Position numbers and translations under genes: made by a program. From assembly GCF_014635245.1 (NCBI RefSeq), contig NZ_BMCP01000002.1, forward strand, positions 434,001-498,000: a DNA stretch of 64,000 bases. Direction: 5' to 3'. The stretch is from Agaricicola taiwanensis (GTDB lineage Bacteria; Pseudomonadota; Alphaproteobacteria; Rhizobiales; Methylopilaceae). The notes under the pieces are model-generated. The model did not search any database, was not told where the DNA came from, and worked only from the letters and a program-made list of their open reading frames with translations. Below, piece by piece: positions 60,825 to 64,000 of this stretch (position 1 is its first letter; each line of letters begins with the position of its first letter).

Positions 60825-61745
60825 ATGAGCAAACATGTTGCGGTTCTCATGGGCGGCTGGTCTGCCGAGCGCGAGGTTTCACTGAACTCAGGCGCGGCTT
60901 GCGTGGCCGGGCTTGAAGGGGCCGGGTACCGGGTGACGCCGGTGGATGTGGACCGCAACATCGCGGAGAGGCTTGCCCAGCTTCGTCCGGATGTTGCGTT
61001 CAACGCGCTTCACGGCAAGGTCGGCGAAGATGGCACCATCCAGGGAATTCTTGAGGTCCTCGGGATTCCCTACACCCATTCGGGTGTATTGGCGTCGTCG
61101 CTCGCCATGAACAAGGATCGGGCCAAGGTCATGATGGCGGCGGCCGGTGTGCCGGTGGCGCCTGGTCGGGTGGTGAGTCGCGCCGAAGCCGCCAAAAGCC
61201 ACGTCATGGAGCCGCCCTACGTGCTGAAACCGGTGGATGAGGGCTCAAGCGTGGGCGTCCTGATCATACGGGAGGGTCAGGAGCACCCGCCGCAGGAGCT
61301 TTATCGGGACGATTGGGCCTATGGCGAAATTCTTTTGGCGGAACGTTTCATCGCGGGACGTGAATTAACTTGTGCGGTTCTCGGAGACAAGCCTTTGGGA
61401 ATAATAGATATTATTCACGAGATGGGCTTCTACGATTATCAGGCGAAGTACGCGAAGGGTGGATCTCGCCACATTTTGCCGGCCGATCTTTCACCAGTTG
61501 TTTACCAGAATATTCAAATGTTGACGCTGAAGGCGCACCAAGCGCTCGGGTGCCGAGGCGTTAGCCGTGCTGACTTCCGATACGATGACCGCCCTGATGG
61601 AACGGGAGAGCTCATTTGTCTGGAGGTGAACACGCAGCCGGGGATGACCGAGACCTCGTTGGTGCCCGAAATCGCAGCTCACGCAGGGTATTCGTTCAAC
61701 GAGCTTGTGGCATGGATGGTGGAAGACGCGTCAGTAAATCGGTAG
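60825..61745 (+). CDS. ddl: D-alanine--D-alanine ligase
   Basis: A 306-residue ATP-grasp ligase that makes D-Ala-D-Ala for MurF. Motifs: VAVLMGGWSAEREVSLNSG, FNALHGKVGEDGTIQGILE, YTHSGVLASSLAMNKDRAK, KPVDEGSSVGVLI and LEVNTQPGMTETSLVPE. A good GGAGGA precedes ATG 60825. The segment at about 61340-61420 is poorer in GC than its surroundings and uses rare codons (TTA at 181, ATA ATA at 192-193). ftsQ starts inside its last 34 bases. Confidence 0.97.
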   Translation: MSKHVAVLMGGWSAEREVSLNSGAACVAGLEGAGYRVTPVDVDRNIAERLAQLRPDVAFNALHGKVGEDGTIQGILEVLGIPYTHSGVLASSLAMNKDRAKVMMAAAGVPVAPGRVVSRAEAAKSHVMEPPYVLKPVDEGSSVGVLIIREGQEHPPQELYRDDWAYGEILLAERFIAGRELTCAVLGDKPLGIIDIIHEMGFYDYQAKYAKGGSRHILPADLSPVVYQNIQMLTLKAHQALGCRGVSRADFRYDDRPDGTGELICLEVNTQPGMTETSLVPEIAAHAGYSFNELVAWMVEDASVNR

Positions 61746-62656
61746 CTCCCCGGCAAGGGGTGGCTGCTGCTCGGGATGAACAGCCCGGGCGTTGGGCTTG
61801 GCTTGCCCGCCGCAAGCCTCGCCGTCGCGCTTCCGGCCTCGGCGGCCGCAATCCGATCGCTCGCGCTCGGCTGCTGGGTCGTCTCGGTCTTGTCAGCCTT
61901 TTTGCCGGCACCATCAGCTATGGTGTCGTTCTCGGCGGTCACGGACCTGCTGTCTCCAGCGCTCTTTCCCAAGCCCCTGACGTGATGGCCAGCCTGTTGG
62001 GCTTTCGCATCGAGGCCATCGTCGTCACCGGCCAGATGGAATTGACCACGGAAGAAATCGTGGATGCGGTGGGTCTCGACGCCACCCGCTCGCTCGTCTT
62101 TCTTGACGCCAATGTGGCTCGGGGCCAATTGCTGGCCCTGCCGTTGGTGGAGAGCGCGTCGGTCCGCAAGTTCTATCCGGATCGCGTCGAGATCGCCGTC
62201 ACCGAGCGCAAACCCTTCGCGGTCTGGCAGCAAGAGGGCTCGTTCTCGGTGATCTCAGCCGATGGTACCTCCATCGATTCGGCGCGCGATGGCCGATTCT
62301 CGCATCTGCCGCTGGTGGTGGGCGAGGGGGCTGATGCGGCCGCCGGCGAGTTTCTTCCCGTTCTCGCCAAATTTCCGGGTGTCGCCAAGAAGACCTATGG
62401 CGCTGTGCGCATCGGTGATCGGCGTTGGAACCTGCGTCTTACCAATGGCTTCGACGTGAAGCTGCCGGACGAGGGCGTGGAAGCCGCTCTCGCCAAGCTG
62501 GATGGTCTTATCCGCGACGGCAAGATCATGTCCCGTGACCTCGTTTCCATCGATCTCAGGGATAAAAAACGCACACTGGTCCGGCTGACCCCTGAGGCGG
62601 CGAAAACGGCCCGGGAAGCGATGGCCAAGGCAAAGAAGGCTGGAGGCCAGACATGA
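61712..62656 (+). CDS. ftsQ: Cell division protein FtsQ
   Basis: A 314-residue bitopic divisome protein. A basic cytoplasmic region (about 1-65, with RRKPRRRASG) precedes one membrane helix (LGRLGLVSLFAGTISYGVVL), a POTRA domain (GFRIEAIVVTGQMELTTEEI; FLDANVARGQLLALPLVESA) and a beta domain (RKFYPDRVEIAVTERKPFAV). It bridges the early and late divisome through FtsL/FtsB-type partners. The start at 61712 lies within ddl and is not marked by a strong Shine-Dalgarno, so the exact N-terminus is uncertain. Confidence 0.93.
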   Translation: MDGGRRVSKSVAPRQGVAAARDEQPGRWAWLARRKPRRRASGLGGRNPIARARLLGRLGLVSLFAGTISYGVVLGGHGPAVSSALSQAPDVMASLLGFRIEAIVVTGQMELTTEEIVDAVGLDATRSLVFLDANVARGQLLALPLVESASVRKFYPDRVEIAVTERKPFAVWQQEGSFSVISADGTSIDSARDGRFSHLPLVVGEGADAAAGEFLPVLAKFPGVAKKTYGAVRIGDRRWNLRLTNGFDVKLPDEGVEAALAKLDGLIRDGKIMSRDLVSIDLRDKKRTLVRLTPEAAKTAREAMAKAKKAGGQT

Positions 62657-63975
62657 GAACGCAGCTTGCTCAAGGTGTCGCGCCGCGCCTTCGTCCGCTT
62701 CCGCCGAAGCGGACGGTCGAGCTCTCGGTGCTTGATGTCGGCACCAGCAAGGTCGTCTGCCTGATCGCTCGCCTGCGACCGCTCGATCGGGATGACGTTA
62801 TTCCCGGCCGCACACATCGCATCGAGGTTCTCGGTGTCGGTCACTATCGCTCCCGTGGAGTGAAGGCCGGCGCCATCACCGATATGGAAGCCGCCGAACA
62901 TTCCATCCGGCATGCGGTCGATGCCGCAGAGCGCATGGCGGACCTTCGGGTCGATCAGGTCATCGTCTCCATGTCCGCGGGTCGTATCGGTAGCGACAGT
63001 TATGCTGCTTCGGTGAATGTGGCGGGTCATCCCGTAGGCGAAAGCGACATTCAGCGGGTGCTTCGTGCCGCCAGCGCCTATTGCGTCCGCGACGGGCGGG
63101 CGGTCCTCCATTCGCTGCCTATCTCCTACGGGCTCGACGCCACCCGCAACGTCCGCGACCCGCGCGGCATGGTCGGCGAGGAACTCGGCGTCGACATGCA
63201 TGTGATCTCGGGCGACAGCGCACCGCTGCGCAATCTGATTCTGTGCGTGGAACGCTGCCATCTGGAGGTGGCCGGTGTCGTGGCATCGCCCTATGCAAGC
63301 GCACTTGCCGCGCTTGCGGAGGAAGAATCGGAGCTTGGCGTCACGCTGATCGATCTCGGCGGCGGAACCACGACCTTTTCGGTGTTCTCCGGCGGACACT
63401 GCGTTCATGCCGACGGGATCGCCCTGGGCGGCCACCACATCACAATGGATATCGCACGGGGACTGTCGACCCGTCTCGATCACGCCGAGCGCTTGAAGAC
63501 GCTGCATGCCAGCGTATTCCCCGGGCTCAAGGATGATCTCGACATGGTGGCCGTGCCGCCGGTGGGCGAGGATGACGGCAGCGACGCGCATCATGTGCCG
63601 AAATCCCATCTCGTCCGGGTGGTCCGCCCGCGCGTCGAGGAAATTCTCGAACTTGTCCGAGATCGCCTTAAAGCGTCCGGTTTTGCTGTTGATGCTGGGC
63701 GGCGAGTCGTTTTGACAGGGGGAGCGTCGCAATTGACCGGGCTTGTCGATCTCGCAGGACGGATGATCGGGCAACAGGTGCGGATCGGTCGCTCGATCGG
63801 CGCGCGCGGTCTGCCGGAAGCGGCGCGGGGGCCTGCCTTTACGACGGCGCTGGGTCTTCTGACGTATCCGCAGGTGGCGGGGCTGGAACATTTCGAACAA
63901 CGCCGTTCCGGTCTGATGACGGGGACGGATGGCTATCTTGCCCGCGTGGGGCAGTGGCTGAAGGACAGTTTCTAA
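62653..63975 (+). CDS. ftsA: Cell division protein FtsA
   Basis: A 440-residue actin-like ATPase that tethers FtsZ to the membrane. Motifs: VLDVGTSKVVCLIARL (phosphate 1), VTLIDLGGGTTTFSVFSGG (phosphate 2), RRVVLTGGASQLTGLVDLAG (adenosine). The C-terminus ends with an amphipathic stretch (YLARVGQWLKDSF), the membrane-targeting helix. Overlaps ftsQ by 4 bases. ftsZ is expected just beyond the right edge. Confidence 0.97.
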   Translation: MRTQLAQGVAPRLRPLPPKRTVELSVLDVGTSKVVCLIARLRPLDRDDVIPGRTHRIEVLGVGHYRSRGVKAGAITDMEAAEHSIRHAVDAAERMADLRVDQVIVSMSAGRIGSDSYAASVNVAGHPVGESDIQRVLRAASAYCVRDGRAVLHSLPISYGLDATRNVRDPRGMVGEELGVDMHVISGDSAPLRNLILCVERCHLEVAGVVASPYASALAALAEEESELGVTLIDLGGGTTTFSVFSGGHCVHADGIALGGHHITMDIARGLSTRLDHAERLKTLHASVFPGLKDDLDMVAVPPVGEDDGSDAHHVPKSHLVRVVRPRVEEILELVRDRLKASGFAVDAGRRVVLTGGASQLTGLVDLAGRMIGQQVRIGRSIGARGLPEAARGPAFTTALGLLTYPQVAGLEHFEQRRSGLMTGTDGYLARVGQWLKDSF

Positions 63976-64000
63976 TCAGGCGGGCGATGGTCGCACGCTG

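Noticed and set aside
62395-63900. Minus-strand frame (501 codons) opposite ftsA
   Set aside because: Shadow of the conserved ftsA frame.

Overview
The window is a stretch of core chromosome from a high-GC alphaproteobacterium, most likely of the order Hyphomicrobiales (Rhizobiales). This rests on gene order and gene content, not on a marker gene. Typical traits are trxB directly followed by an LsrB/VtlR-type LysR regulator, the carB-greA-Lrp neighbourhood, an AapJ-type binding protein, a usg gene, a DUF6867 gene inside a liv operon, DUF992 and DUF1022/ELM1 proteins, and carA separated from carB. I see no insertion sequence, prophage, integron, CRISPR array, tRNA or rRNA. Coding density is very high, and no stretch over about 300 bases lacks a gene.

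Region by region. 1-3.6 kb: the start of an ArsR-methyltransferase fusion with an 18-bp palindrome at its start codon, an orphan AapJ binding protein, a MOSC protein and a fatty-acid desaturase. 3.7-10.7 kb: ettA, an MFS transporter, a soluble globin-coupled chemoreceptor, ccdA, a small membrane protein and an aldo/keto reductase. 10.7-16.2 kb: a complete branched-chain amino-acid ABC operon (livHMGF, a DUF6867 gene, livJ). 16.4-19.1 kb: a three-gene molybdenum-cofactor maturation operon (split XdhC plus a fused molybdopterin-binding/nucleotidyltransferase protein) with no client enzyme in view. 19.1-20.1 kb: usg, a 23-residue membrane peptide and a CueR-like regulator. 20.1-24.1 kb: the Anbu operon (circularly permuted ATP-grasp, alpha-E protein, transglutaminase-like protein, Anbu proteasome-like protein), the least understood system here.

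24.2-38.2 kb: map-radC, an FkbM methyltransferase, aatA, a DUF992 protein, trxB-lsrB, an ELM1-like protein, an Lrp regulator, greA, carB, an SDR and a glutaredoxin-DinB fusion. 38.2-45.5 kb: rnpB (RNase P RNA, minus strand), two related lytic transglycosylases, an AmpD-like amidase, a SulP transporter, an extensin-like lipoprotein, a 27-residue peptide and a YqeY protein. 45.6-64 kb: carA and then an almost unbroken division and cell-wall (dcw) cluster: mraZ, rsmH, ftsL, ftsI, murE, murF, mraY, murD, ftsW, murG, murC, murB, ddl, ftsQ, ftsA. The window ends 25 bases after ftsA, where ftsZ would be expected.

How the parts fit: the dcw cluster makes lipid II and builds the divisome. The lytic transglycosylases, the AmpD-like amidase and the extensin-like protein act on finished peptidoglycan. 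carA and carB together make carbamoyl phosphate. livHMGFJ and aapJ serve amino-acid uptake. trxB, lsrB, ccdA and the glutaredoxin fusion concern thiol redox state. Starts were chosen from alignment to known family N-termini, Shine-Dalgarno sequences and stop/start overlaps, all judged by eye.
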